A stretch of 22,420 nucleotides of DNA from JBBDRV01 sp040905285 (GCA_040905285.1 JBBDRV010000189.1:1-22420), one strand, 5' to 3'. Counted from the stretch's first letter, positions 1-6,865 are shown. Translations and numbers: made by a program. Notes: generated from the sequence alone by a model not told the origin.

Positions 1-86
1 CGCATGCGACCTTTTTACACATTGGAATCCCGCTTTCTCGTTCCGTAACACCGCTGTGAACCTCAAAAGTCGTGTTCCACTGTACC

Positions 87-114
87 AAATTCCATTGTGC
101 AAATTCCATTGTGC
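87..114. repeat. 14-bp tandem duplication
   Basis: AAATTCCATTGTGC occurs twice head to tail (87-100 and 101-114). A degenerate third copy lies just upstream (GTTCCACTGTACC, ending at 86). It looks like a replication-slippage duplication in non-coding DNA and resembles the other short tandem repeats in this window in structure but not in sequence. Confidence 0.85.
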
Positions 115-196
115 CAAAATCTCATCCTGCTCGCTTTCTGTTCCCAAGTCCGACAGACTGCTTGTGTGGATGAATATACTAACGGCTTTCACGGAA

Positions 197-226
197 ATAT
201 GGTCTTTTAAAAATAAAAGGCCATAT
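197..226 (-). terminator. Stem-loop behind murA
   Basis: Positions 197-208 (ATATGGTCTTTT) pair with 215-226 (AAAAGGCCATAT) with a single G-U pair, leaving a 6-base loop. The hairpin lies 18 bp beyond the murA stop codon, so a role in termination or 3'-end protection is plausible. It is AT-rich and lacks a clean U-tract on the minus strand, so the call is tentative. Confidence 0.4.
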
Positions 227-243
227 TATGGGCTGTTACTGGT

Positions 244-1515
244 TTAATCAGGTTCTGCAACCCGCCGGATCCTGGCTCCGACAGCCGTCAATTTCTTTTC
301 AAGATCTTCATAGCCACGATCCAGGTGGTACACCCTCAATACCTCCGTCCGCCCGTGAGCCACCATGCCCGCGAGTACAAGACTGACGCTGGCCCGCAAA
401 TCCGTACTCATAACCGAGGCTCCGTCCAGCGGGTTTCCGCCTCTTACAGTAACTGTATTTTTCTCGACATCCATGCTGGCCCCCAGCCGCTGAAGCTCGG
501 GAACATAACTGAAACGGTCAAAATAGATCGTGTCCGTTATCCTGGATTCACCACCGGACTGTGTCATCATCGTCGACCACTGAGCTTGCAGGTCCGTCGG
601 AAAACCGGGATAGACAGCTGTACTAACAGAAACAGGATGAATTGACTCCGGCGCCCTGACACGAATTCGATTGCCGTCTGTGGTCAGCGTTACACCGGTT
701 TTTTTAAAATGATCGGGAAAGCGGCCGAGGTCGTCAGGATCTGCATCCAGAAGTGTAATATCCGATCCGGGGTGCATGGCCGCGGCTATCATGAATGTGC
801 CGGTCTCAATTCTGTCCGGGGCATTTCTTAAATCAGCTCCTGTCAGCTTCTCCACACAGCGAACAGTGATGGTTCCGGTTCCTTCGCCTTCTATATCGGC
901 GCCCATCTGCCTTAGAGATCTGCAGAGAAGAACCACATCCGGTTCTCTGGCTGCATTGTATATGGTGAATTTTCGGGCTTTGAGGACAGCAGCGAGTAAA
1001 AGGTTGATGGTCGCACCCACACTGCTCGGTTCAAGCGTGAAAGAACCGCCGTCCAGCATTCCGTTTGCCTCAGCTATGACGTAACCACCATCCAGATCAA
1101 TCCTGACACCCATAGCTTCCAGTCCTTTCAGGTGGAGGTCAACCGGCCTCGGACCCCAGGCACATCCTCCCGGCATGGATATTTTCGCCCTGCCTTCTCT
1201 GCCGACGAGGGCGCCGAGCATGTAAAATGAAGCTCTCATTTTCCGGACCAGGTCATACGGGGCCTCAACATGGGCAAGATGGGAGGGGTCGATGAACAGT
1301 TCATTTTTCTTTTCATCAAAATGAACATGTGTGCCTGTTACCCGTATTACATTGTTAAAGGTGTATATATCCTTCAATTTGGGGACGTGAGTGATACGTG
1401 TCGGCCCCCCGCCAAGTACGGATGCCGCCATTAGCGGCAACGCTGCATTCTTGGATCCGCTTACATGTATGGTGCCGTTCAGGGGGGTGGGTCCTTCAAT
1501 AATAAATTTATCCAC
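244..1515 (-). CDS. murA: UDP-N-acetylglucosamine 1-carboxyvinyltransferase (MurA)
   Basis: MurA performs the first committed step of peptidoglycan synthesis in the cytoplasm: transfer of enolpyruvate from phosphoenolpyruvate to UDP-GlcNAc. The 423-residue protein matches the family length. It has the SGSKNAALP motif with Lys22-Asn23, the catalytic loop GGCAWGPRPVDLHL with Cys118 (the residue alkylated by fosfomycin in the family), FPTDLQAQ with Asp308, and the C-terminal DLRAS...LDRGYE region. I chose the GTG at 1515. Homology begins exactly there (VDKFIIEG), a GGAG lies 10 bases upstream, and it overlaps the stop of the biotin carrier gene by 8 bp, which suggests translational coupling. A longer frame to 1551 adds residues not expected in MurA. 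The retained Cys predicts fosfomycin sensitivity, which is an inference. Confidence 0.97.
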   Translation of the reverse strand: MDKFIIEGPTPLNGTIHVSGSKNAALPLMAASVLGGGPTRITHVPKLKDIYTFNNVIRVTGTHVHFDEKKNELFIDPSHLAHVEAPYDLVRKMRASFYMLGALVGREGRAKISMPGGCAWGPRPVDLHLKGLEAMGVRIDLDGGYVIAEANGMLDGGSFTLEPSSVGATINLLLAAVLKARKFTIYNAAREPDVVLLCRSLRQMGADIEGEGTGTITVRCVEKLTGADLRNAPDRIETGTFMIAAAMHPGSDITLLDADPDDLGRFPDHFKKTGVTLTTDGNRIRVRAPESIHPVSVSTAVYPGFPTDLQAQWSTMMTQSGGESRITDTIYFDRFSYVPELQRLGASMDVEKNTVTVRGGNPLDGASVMSTDLRASVSLVLAGMVAHGRTEVLRVYHLDRGYEDLEKKLTAVGARIRRVAEPD

Positions 1516-2017
1516 GGGGCTCGATCTCCAGCAGGGGTTGATTTTTTTCAACAGAATCGCCCCGGTGGACGTGAATAACTGAAATCCTGCCTGAGGCGGG
1601 GGCTTTCAGTTCATTCTCCATCTTCATTGCCTCCAGTATGACAACGGGCTGGCCCTGTTCTATTTCTTCGTTTTCATTCACCGGAATCTCCAGGATTTTG
1701 CCGGGCATCGGAGCCTGCACCTTTCCGGCAGATGACATTTCATCCTCCCGAAAACCAAGTTGCTCAAGCAGCAAGTCCTGTTCGTTTTTTACCTCCGCAC
1801 GATGCCGGGAGCCGTTTAGTGTAAAGGTTAACTGCCGGCCGTCCTTTTCCACATTGCCTACCTTGAAAAGCCGGTTTCCCACGCGCAGAAGCCGTCTGCC
1901 GTTTTTTTGACCGGTCCAGGAGACCTCGTGGAACCGGCCATCCACCGAAGCCCCGGTGAATGTTTCATTAAAAGAAACCAGGTAGCTTCCGTTATTAAAT
2001 TTGGTTTCAAACTGCAT
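1508..2017 (-). CDS. Biotin carboxyl carrier protein (biotin/lipoyl attachment domain)
   Basis: This is a carrier subunit of a biotin-dependent carboxylase. The last 70 or so residues form a biotinyl domain with the classic EAMKMEN motif; the lysine is residue 132 from the ATG at 2017. It is preceded by APMPGKI, typical of this fold, and followed by a second half-barrel strand set (LKAPASGRISVI). The N-terminal half (about 95 residues) is beta-rich and not recognised in detail. The architecture resembles the stand-alone carriers of acyl-CoA or oxaloacetate-type carboxylases rather than E. coli AccB, but no carboxylase subunit is nearby, so the substrate is unknown. An alternative ATG at 2032 adds five residues. 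I prefer 2017 because it leaves only an 11-bp overlap with the upstream gene. It lies in the same probable operon as murA. Confidence 0.88.
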   Translation of the reverse strand: MQFETKFNNGSYLVSFNETFTGASVDGRFHEVSWTGQKNGRRLLRVGNRLFKVGNVEKDGRQLTFTLNGSRHRAEVKNEQDLLLEQLGFREDEMSSAGKVQAPMPGKILEIPVNENEEIEQGQPVVILEAMKMENELKAPASGRISVIHVHRGDSVEKNQPLLEIEPRG

Positions 2018-2270
2018 AGCCTTGTATTGCATTTAAGCCGGATTTGGTCGCTTTAAAAGCAAACAATTCCAGGTGGTCACTGTCATAGAACGGAGAAACC
2101 GGCCGGCTCCCGTCTTTTTCATACACTTCTACATAACGGTGGCTGACCAGGTTCATCAGATCATCTCTCAACAGGCCTTTTTGCAGGCCCGTCTCCTCGA
2201 GCAGCTGGTTAAATGTTTCCGGATAGATTAACAGACTGAGTATCTTTTTTTCAGATGAAGTGAGTTTCAT
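2007..2270 (-). CDS. Small predicted winged-helix protein
   Basis: An 87-residue cytoplasmic protein that I do not recognise by family name. Residues 4-45 look like a winged-helix DNA-binding fold: helices around TSSEKKILSLL and TFNQLLEETG, then a recognition-helix-like segment (LLRDDLMNLVSHRYVEVYE) running into a wing. No ligand domain or metal-binding cluster is visible. I chose the ATG at 2270 because the frame extending to 2318 adds residues that run into the repeat region. Its stop lies inside the start of the biotin carrier gene (11-bp overlap), so the two are probably co-translated with murA. The function could be regulatory or structural. The fold call is from pattern only. Confidence 0.6.
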   Translation of the reverse strand: MKLTSSEKKILSLLIYPETFNQLLEETGLQKGLLRDDLMNLVSHRYVEVYEKDGSRPVSPFYDSDHLELFAFKATKSGLNAIQGYAV

Positions 2271-2328
2271 GATGTTGGCGGTTAAGCAGAAGATAGAAGG
2301 TGGCTGAATGAATCCCAAGATCGATATC

Positions 2329-2493
2329 TATATAGTGTTTGTAAGAAAACTCATAGTGTCCTAAAAAAACGTCAGGGTCAAGGCGCGCGAAGCCCCAAAA
2401 AGCACCCAAAAAAGCACAGTGTACCAAGCGTACATGAGCATTTTTGGGGCAAGTGGAACGCAGAGATTGACGTTTTCTTAGAGACACTATATA
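2329..2493. mobile_element. MITE-like palindromic element with terminal inverted repeats
   Basis: The left edge TATATAGTGTTTGTAAGAAA (2329-2348) is an imperfect inverted copy of the right edge, which reads TATATAGTGTCTCTAAGAAA on the minus strand from 2493. A second partial left copy (ATAGTGTCCTAAAAAAACGT, from 2353) also matches the right arm through ACGTCA. Inside is a perfect 10-bp stem, GCCCCAAAAA (2392-2401) with TTTTTGGGGC (2441-2450). At the centre is a small hairpin, TGTAC-CAAGC-GTACA (2420-2434). No protein is encoded. Length, terminal repeats and TA-rich ends fit a non-autonomous element moved by an IS630/mariner-like transposase, which is an inference because no transposase is visible. 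Confidence 0.65.
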
Positions 2494-3047
2494 ACTTCAA
2501 TATCTCCATAGCTGATGATATTATCATTTCTGTCAAAGATTACTATGCGTCTGAGACCTCGTGGATCGTTGAACCGGGCCAGGTACTGAGCAGGAAAACG
2601 AAGATGCCGGATGCCCGGCTGAACAGGATTCTCGTCTATGGTATCAAGGGGATCCGATATATACCCACTATCCAATACCACATAGGCTATCAACCCGTTC
2701 ACCCGGGATTCAATACCTGTAACAAGCAATTCAATTTCTACGGGATCTGTGGTCTGAACCGGATTCGGAAAGGCTGGCCTGACTTCAACCAGCCCCCGGA
2801 AAAAAGGTGCTGTCTGCCAGTCTTCCGGGTCTTCAGCGCCGGTCACCTCCCCCGAGCCATCCGTTTCGGTATAGCTGTCGGGCATTTGAAACGCCTGCCG
2901 CTCGAAAGCCCGCTGGTCGTCGTTGTCCGTACAGGATGATAGCAGGGGAAACAGGAACAGGAGCAGCCATTTCCGCTGCCGAATGGCAGAGAGGGAAACA
3001 GTCCTCTCTGTAAGGCTGGTCCGGATGTGATTCAATAGGCAGGTCAT
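2487..3047 (-). CDS. Predicted lipoprotein, unknown function
   Basis: A 186-residue exported protein. A basic N-terminal segment (residues 1-26) is followed by a hydrophobic stretch and a lipobox, FPLLSSC, with the lipidated cysteine at residue 39. The mature part starts with an acidic linker rich in Asp, Glu, Thr and Gly, then a beta-rich domain with VRPAFPNPV and a C-terminal strand ending FDRNDNIISYGDIEVI. This suggests a small Ig-like or beta-sandwich module, but I do not recognise the family. The n-region is unusually long, so the true start may be internal, although no better start codon is evident. The TAG stop codon lies inside the terminal repeat of the adjacent MITE-like element, so the original C-terminus may have been altered by its insertion. 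Confidence 0.75.
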   Translation of the reverse strand: MTCLLNHIRTSLTERTVSLSAIRQRKWLLLFLFPLLSSCTDNDDQRAFERQAFQMPDSYTETDGSGEVTGAEDPEDWQTAPFFRGLVEVRPAFPNPVQTTDPVEIELLVTGIESRVNGLIAYVVLDSGYISDPLDTIDENPVQPGIRHLRFPAQYLARFNDPRGLRRIVIFDRNDNIISYGDIEVI

Positions 3048-3093
3048 TTGCCGGAATGGTTGTTCGATGATTCTCCTTCTTTACAGAAATACA

Positions 3094-3124
3094 ATTACAA
3101 ACGGTTTGATAAATTGTATCTTGT
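3094..3124 (+). promoter_or_regulatory. Promoter-like sequence (weak)
   Basis: ATTACA (3094-3099), 17 bases, then TATCTTGT (3117-3124). TATCTTGT also partly fits the TAnnTTTG element of Bacteroidota promoters. The 11-mer TTGTATCTTGT recurs upstream of ccmC at 6998-7008. It would drive the DUF3108-dut genes with a 300-base leader. Prediction from pattern only. Confidence 0.3.
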
Positions 3125-3152
3125 GACGGTGATGTAGATTCCCGCAGTTTTT

Positions 3153-3172
3153 GCCGGAAAATGTTTTCCGGC
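3153..3172. repeat. Perfect 20-bp palindrome
   Basis: GCCGGAAAA (3153-3161), TG, TTTTCCGGC (3164-3172). The nine-base arms are perfect with a two-base centre. It could be an operator for a dimeric regulator or a transcript hairpin. It lies about 30 bp beyond the promoter-like sequence. Confidence 0.6.
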
Positions 3173-3185
3173 TTTGCCGTGTTCG

Positions 3186-3219
3186 GGGATTAAGTTCAGG
3201 GATTAAGTTCAGGGATTAA
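3186..3219. repeat. 13-bp tandem repeat, 2.6 copies
   Basis: GGGATTAAGTTCA is present at 3186-3198 and 3199-3211, followed by a partial copy, GGGATTAA, at 3212-3219. The copies are identical. The region is non-coding. Confidence 0.9.
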
Positions 3220-3260
3220 TAAGTCCGATAATTTTAATAGGTCCGATTGATTAATCCCTG
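3210..3260. repeat. 11-bp perfect inverted repeat
   Basis: CAGGGATTAAT (3210-3220) and ATTAATCCCTG (3250-3260) are perfect inverted copies with 29 bases between them. The interior carries two direct copies of TCCGAT (in AAGTCCGAT and AGGTCCGAT). The arm overlaps the last unit of the neighbouring tandem repeat. It may form a stem-loop or mark the ends of a tiny insertion. Confidence 0.7.
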
Positions 3261-3289
3261 TGTCAGGCAAACAAGTGTCAGGCAAACAA
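3260..3289. repeat. 15-bp tandem duplication
   Basis: GTGTCAGGCAAACAA occurs at 3260-3274 and is repeated exactly at 3275-3289. It is non-coding and directly follows the inverted repeat. Confidence 0.9.
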
Positions 3290-3423
3290 AGCCGGATACA
3301 GAAACCATTGCCGCATGATAAAAGTATACGGGGTCAAATACTATTTATTCGATCAGCTCCCCAAACATCAGACGATGATTAATAGACCTTTGATCACCAA
3401 AGGTGAAGTGATACTGGTTGGAT

Positions 3424-4266
3424 ATGACGAGGATTCTTTTGAGAGTTTTATTAATTGGTTTTTTCATCCTTACAGTTCAGGCAGTCTCATGTCACGCACA
3501 GCCGGAATCCGGCGGCACAGACATCGCGCCCGATCTGGAGACGCTTTTATCCGTTCATGAGCGGTTTGTCTATAATGTCAGGTACGGGTTTCTGAATCTT
3601 GGGGAAATAGAGGTGGAGCTCCTGCCGGATACAACGTATCAAGGCAAACGGGTACTGCATATGAGAACCGTCATGCGGTCAAATTCAAGTATTCCGTTTG
3701 TGGGCAGGCGCAATGTGCATTATCAGAACTTTTTTGATTACAGTGACGACAAGTTATACAGTTATATTTTCTGGCGTGATGATCTTCACGATGAGGAATA
3801 CGAACGGTATAAAATCGTTTTTGACCGCGAGGAACACCTGGTTTTTTTCTTTGAAAGGGGGGAGGCGCAGGATACACTTGACCTGATCGAGCCAGCCAGC
3901 GGCGGAGATGTCGTATTCTTTTATTCAAGAATGTTTGCAGGGCTGGAAGAGCCTTATGAACTGCCTGTTTACATTGCGGGTGAAAGGGGGCTGGTAACGG
4001 CTTTCAGCAGTTCTGAAACAGAGACAAGGAGCTATGATGCCTTTCCCCGACCGGTGGAGACATATAAAAGTGAAGGGACAGCTGATATCGACGGGCCTTT
4101 TGGTTTCACCGGGCGATTCCGGTCCTGGTTCACTGCAGATGAACTGCGACTGCCGGTGGAGGCTCACGTGCGCGTTGTATTTGGAAATGTAAAAGTACGG
4201 TTAATCTCTTATGAACAAATTGAAGAACGAACCACAAATAATATTTCAGAGACTGAATCACGCTAA
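3424..4266 (+). CDS. Exported DUF3108-type protein
   Basis: A 280-residue protein with an N-terminal signal peptide (MTRILLRVLLIGFFILTVQA, probably cleaved near CHA-QP). The domain begins at HERFVYNVRYGFLNLGEIEV and ends at LPVEAHVRVVFGNVKVRLISYE, which fits DUF3108: an opening Y-x-V-x-Y-G...G motif and a closing P-V-x-x-x-x...V-x-V-x-L strand. The family is periplasmic or outer-membrane-associated, beta-rich and of undefined function. The ATG at 3424 is chosen; a TTG two codons earlier is less likely. The last 56 bp overlap dut in another frame, giving a tail of about 15 hydrophilic residues after the domain's usual end. That suggests the original stop was lost or has moved downstream. Confidence 0.8.
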   Translation: MTRILLRVLLIGFFILTVQAVSCHAQPESGGTDIAPDLETLLSVHERFVYNVRYGFLNLGEIEVELLPDTTYQGKRVLHMRTVMRSNSSIPFVGRRNVHYQNFFDYSDDKLYSYIFWRDDLHDEEYERYKIVFDREEHLVFFFERGEAQDTLDLIEPASGGDVVFFYSRMFAGLEEPYELPVYIAGERGLVTAFSSSETETRSYDAFPRPVETYKSEGTADIDGPFGFTGRFRSWFTADELRLPVEAHVRVVFGNVKVRLISYEQIEERTTNNISETESR

Positions 4267-4672
4267 AGAGCTGGCCCTGCCGTCCTATGAGAGTAGCCAG
4301 GCGGCGGGCATGGACCTGAGGGCTGCACTGGATCAGCCGGAAACCCTTTTACCGGGAAAAAGAATGCTGATCCCCACCGGGTTTAAAATAGCTCTCCCGC
4401 AGGGATTCGAAGCCCAGATTCGTCCACGAAGCGGTCTGGCATACAGAAACGGCATCACCATGCTCAACTCACCGGGAACCGTTGATTCTGACTATCGCGG
4501 CGAAATCAAGGTGCTTGCCGTTAATCTGGGTGATCAGCCGTTTATCATCCGGCACGGAGACCGGATAGCCCAGATGGTTATCTCGCCTGTAACAAGACTG
4601 GCACTGACAGAATCAGACGAACTCGACCGGACAATGCGCGGTGACCGGGGATTCGGAAGTACCGGAGTATAG
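4211..4672 (+). CDS. dut: Deoxyuridine 5'-triphosphate nucleotidohydrolase (dUTPase)
   Basis: Hydrolyses dUTP to dUMP and pyrophosphate, preventing uracil misincorporation into DNA and supplying dUMP for thymidylate synthesis. It is a homotrimeric cytosolic enzyme. All five family motifs are present in the 153 residues: AAGMDLRA (31-38), RPRSGLA (71-77), NSPGTVDSDYRGEIKV (86-101) with the presumed catalytic Asp92 and sugar-stacking Tyr95, GDRIAQ (116-121), and the C-terminal arm RGDRGFGSTG (143-152). The ATG at 4211 lies inside the DUF3108 gene. No later ATG precedes motif 1, so the 56-bp overlap appears genuine and implies co-transcription. Confidence 0.97.
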   Translation: MNKLKNEPQIIFQRLNHAKELALPSYESSQAAGMDLRAALDQPETLLPGKRMLIPTGFKIALPQGFEAQIRPRSGLAYRNGITMLNSPGTVDSDYRGEIKVLAVNLGDQPFIIRHGDRIAQMVISPVTRLALTESDELDRTMRGDRGFGSTGV

Positions 4673-4722
4673 TCTCCGCCCGGTTCTCGTCCGGTGCGGG
4701 CAGGCTTGCCGGTGATCAGGGC

Positions 4723-4753
4723 AAACGGCCGCCCGCGTGAACGTGCCGTTTTT
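4723..4753 (+). terminator. Probable Rho-independent terminator after dut
   Basis: AAACGGC (4723-4729) pairs with GCCGTTT (4745-4751) across a 15-base loop, and the T-run continues (TTTTTCTGTTT). It lies 50 bp beyond the dut stop and before the transporter gene. Confidence 0.55.
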
Positions 4754-4807
4754 CTGTTTGGGTGAATAAATTTTACACCAGTCTGCCAGCGTACCCGATT
4801 TTATACA

Positions 4808-4837
4808 GTTCTGAAAAAAGAATCTGTTCTGAAAAAA
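4808..4837. repeat. 12-bp direct repeat upstream of the transporter
   Basis: GTTCTGAAAAAA occurs at 4808-4819 and 4826-4837, an 18-bp period. The second copy ends 7 bp before the transporter start, so it lies in the translation-initiation region. Confidence 0.75.
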
Positions 4838-4844
4838 TGAGACC

Positions 4845-6155
4845 TTGAAACAGCAGCTTAAACCTTATACCGATCTTATCGGCGGCAACCGCAATTTTCG
4901 TCTGCTCTGGCTGAGTCAGGTAGTATCGAACTTTGGAGACTGGTTCGGCATCCTGGCTGTATACGCATTGATACAGCAGTATAGCGGGTCTGAATTTCTT
5001 CTGGGTTTGATTATTGTCGTCAAAATGCTGAGTCTGGCTTTTTTTTCACCTATCGCCGGCTATGTTACCGACCGCTTTAACCGACGGGTCCTGATGATCT
5101 GGTGCGACCTCTTGCGCGGTGCTATCGTTCTTGGATTTCTCCTGATTGTCTCCCGTGAAACCCTTTGGCTCGCCTATATCCTGACGGCTTTGCAAATGAT
5201 GCTGTCCGCTGTTTTTCAGCCTGCAAAAACGTCCTCCATACCCAATGTGACCACCGCCCGGGAGCTGGTAAACGCCAATATCCTTTCCGCCGCCTCCTGG
5301 AGTATCATTTTTACAACCGGCATGGCGCTGGGCGGCCTGGCCACCGCGGGTCTGGGGACAGACCTGGTGTTCATAATCAACAGCATCTCCTATTTTTACT
5401 CCGCCTGGATTATCTACCGGGCGTCGGTTCCCCAGAAAGAGATGTCAGATCAGGAGAAAATGCGAACGCGCAACCCGCTGACGGGTATAAAAGAAGGATT
5501 TGTCTATCTTCAAAACAACAGGCACGTGTTAAGGCCTGCACTTGCAAAGGGAACCATGACTGCCTGCCTGGGGGCGCTGGTTTATCTGCTGATCATCGTG
5601 TCGGAAGAGGTACTGTTGATGGGCAGCGTCGGTCTGGGTCTGCTCTATGCAGTCAGGGGAATTGGAACCGGCCTCGGGCCGGTTGTCGGCAGAAGAGTAT
5701 TTAAAAGTGAAAAAATCTGGATAAGAGCGATGGGAATCTGCATGATTCTTTGCGGGGGGTTTTATTTTCTGGTAGGCTTTACCGAATCACTGGCCTTGAT
5801 GCTTCTTCTGGTAACATGTGCCCATATGGCATCAGGTACCAACTGGGTCATGAGCACCGTACTGCTGCAGCGCAGGGCTCCGGACACCTACCGCGGCCGC
5901 GCATTCAGTACGGAATGGCTGCTTTTTACACTGGCACAGTCTGTTTCAGTAACAGCCGCTTCACTTATCCTGGAGTTGAATCTGTTGAGTATTCAACAGA
6001 CAATCGGCGTATTTGCCTGCATATTGATGATTCTTGGCGGCGGATGGCTGATACGCATTGCACCGGGGGAGGCCGGGCCTGAACTACCCGACGCGGATGT
6101 GCCTGATGATGCCGGCCGCTTGAAAGAAGCCGGGTATGTTTCCGGACACGACTGA
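4845..6155 (+). CDS. Major facilitator superfamily transporter
   Basis: A 436-residue integral inner-membrane protein with about 12 predicted hydrophobic helices. Near residues 72-86 is the MFS signature loop GYVTDRFNRRVL (the GxxxDRxxRR motif) between the second and third helices. The opening GGNRNFRLLWLSQVVSNFGDW is typical of the MFS_3/EntS-like exporter branch, whose members export siderophores, drugs or other small molecules; the substrate here cannot be told. The only reasonable start is TTG at 4845, because an in-frame TGA lies at 4830 and the ATG at 4837 is out of frame and closes after three codons. The C-terminus ends in an acidic cytosolic tail (about 30 residues). It is convergent with the following gene, with only 4 bp between the two stop codons. 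Confidence 0.85.
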   Translation: MKQQLKPYTDLIGGNRNFRLLWLSQVVSNFGDWFGILAVYALIQQYSGSEFLLGLIIVVKMLSLAFFSPIAGYVTDRFNRRVLMIWCDLLRGAIVLGFLLIVSRETLWLAYILTALQMMLSAVFQPAKTSSIPNVTTARELVNANILSAASWSIIFTTGMALGGLATAGLGTDLVFIINSISYFYSAWIIYRASVPQKEMSDQEKMRTRNPLTGIKEGFVYLQNNRHVLRPALAKGTMTACLGALVYLLIIVSEEVLLMGSVGLGLLYAVRGIGTGLGPVVGRRVFKSEKIWIRAMGICMILCGGFYFLVGFTESLALMLLLVTCAHMASGTNWVMSTVLLQRRAPDTYRGRAFSTEWLLFTLAQSVSVTAASLILELNLLSIQQTIGVFACILMILGGGWLIRIAPGEAGPELPDADVPDDAGRLKEAGYVSGHD

Positions 6156-6159
6156 CGGG

Positions 6160-6678
6160 TTATTCGAAGTGCTTCTTCTCTTCATCATAATCCTCATTAC
6201 TGATCAGCCCCTGTTGCCACAAGCCGGTGAGATAATCCATTTTATCCAGTGTCCCCGGATCATGGGAGGGCTGACGGGCTTCTTTTACGACAGTCCGCCG
6301 GGCTCTCCGTTTTTCCGCTTCAGCAGACTGGCGGACAAGCCGGGCAAATTCTTCCGGATTTTCAATTCCGAAGAGATCGAGCTCACTGACATTGGCGGCG
6401 AGACTGACAGTACCGGTATTGAATCTTCTTTCAATCCATGACTGCTGAACGGACACCTTTTCTATATGGACAAGGTCCAGTTTCAGGGATTCCCTGCCAT
6501 CATTCTTTACGATGGACTGATCATGTATTTCATATTGCTGTGAAAGCCGTTTTTTGTGAACGATCCAGAGCAGAACAATTCCTGCACCTGCGAAAGGGAT
6601 CAGCAAAAATCCGGCAGTGTAATACCAGAAGTAACTGCGCCAGTCGGGCACCAAATCCATGTGGCGTTGTTCACTCAT
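6160..6678 (-). CDS. Membrane-anchored PH-like (bPH_2) protein with C-terminal SHOCT domain
   Basis: A 172-residue protein. Residues 13-42 are hydrophobic (SYFWYYTAGFLLIPFAGAGI...) and form one or two membrane helices. Residues 45-120 resemble a bacterial pleckstrin-homology-like domain: KKRLSQQYEIHDQSIVKNDG, HIEKVSVQQSWIERRFNTGT and LFGIENPEEFARLV are typical strand patterns of the YdbS/bPH_2 group. A charged linker follows, and the last 29 residues (LDKMDYLTGLWQQGLISNED...) form a SHOCT motif, a short C-terminal oligomerisation helix pair. The start at 6678 has an AGGGAA sequence 6 bases upstream. These proteins are thought to be membrane-associated; no substrate or partner is known. It faces the transporter but shares no promoter with it. 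Confidence 0.8.
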   Translation of the reverse strand: MSEQRHMDLVPDWRSYFWYYTAGFLLIPFAGAGIVLLWIVHKKRLSQQYEIHDQSIVKNDGRESLKLDLVHIEKVSVQQSWIERRFNTGTVSLAANVSELDLFGIENPEEFARLVRQSAEAEKRRARRTVVKEARQPSHDPGTLDKMDYLTGLWQQGLISNEDYDEEKKHFE

Positions 6679-6770
6679 ATAACGTTCCCTTTCTTTTTTC
6701 AGAACGGTTCATCGGCTCTTCACATTCCCTTTCTATCCTGAACCGGGTTGCCGGCGTCCGTCCGGCAGTT

Positions 6771-6865
6771 CTGTGCGTCCGGCAGTCTTCTGTGCATCCG
6801 GCAACTCTGCTTCTGTGCGTCCGGCAGTCCTCTGTGCATCCGGCAGCTCTGTGCGTCTGGCAGCT
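6771..6865. repeat. Degenerate tandem repeat, five units
   Basis: Units start at 6771, 6790, 6813, 6832 and 6849 and vary from 17 to 23 bp. Each carries CTGTGC(G/A)TC(C/T)GGCA followed by a variable tail, and GTCCGTCCGGCAG just upstream is a further degenerate copy. G and A alternate in the sixth core position from unit to unit. There are no unique spacers, so this is not CRISPR. Confidence 0.85.

Larger units (their letters stand above)
1..243. other. Non-coding left edge
   Basis: No convincing gene lies between the window edge and the 3' end of murA. The stretch holds one 14-bp tandem duplication and an AT-rich stem-loop, both listed separately. A 63-codon open frame beginning at 56 has no recognisable domain, no good ribosome binding site, and runs through the repeat and the hairpin, so I do not call it. 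Confidence 0.5.
3048..3423. other. Repeat-rich intergenic region between divergent genes
   Basis: This 376-bp spacer separates the lipoprotein gene (minus) from the DUF3108 gene (plus). It holds a promoter-like sequence at 3094-3124, a 20-bp palindrome at 3153-3172, a 13-bp tandem repeat, an 11-bp inverted repeat and a 15-bp tandem duplication, each listed separately. I see no gene. An open frame beginning at 3315 overlaps the start of the DUF3108 gene in another frame and has no protein-like composition. Confidence 0.7.

Noticed and set aside
325..645. 106-codon plus-strand frame inside murA
   Set aside because: Antisense to the conserved MurA C-terminal domain.
2251..2487. 78-codon minus-strand frame covering the palindromic element
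   Set aside because: It coincides with the MITE-like repeat; the sequence is explained by inverted repeats and not by coding.
3315..3560. 81-codon plus-strand frame before the DUF3108 gene
   Set aside because: Overlaps the signal-peptide region of the supported gene in another frame and shows no family resemblance.
5165..5704. 179-codon plus-strand frame inside the transporter gene
   Set aside because: It is an alternative frame within a clear MFS gene, with atypical composition (Arg/Gly/Cys-rich).
6771..6865. CRISPR-like array
   Set aside because: Units are degenerate and adjoin without unique spacers of constant length, and no cas gene is nearby.
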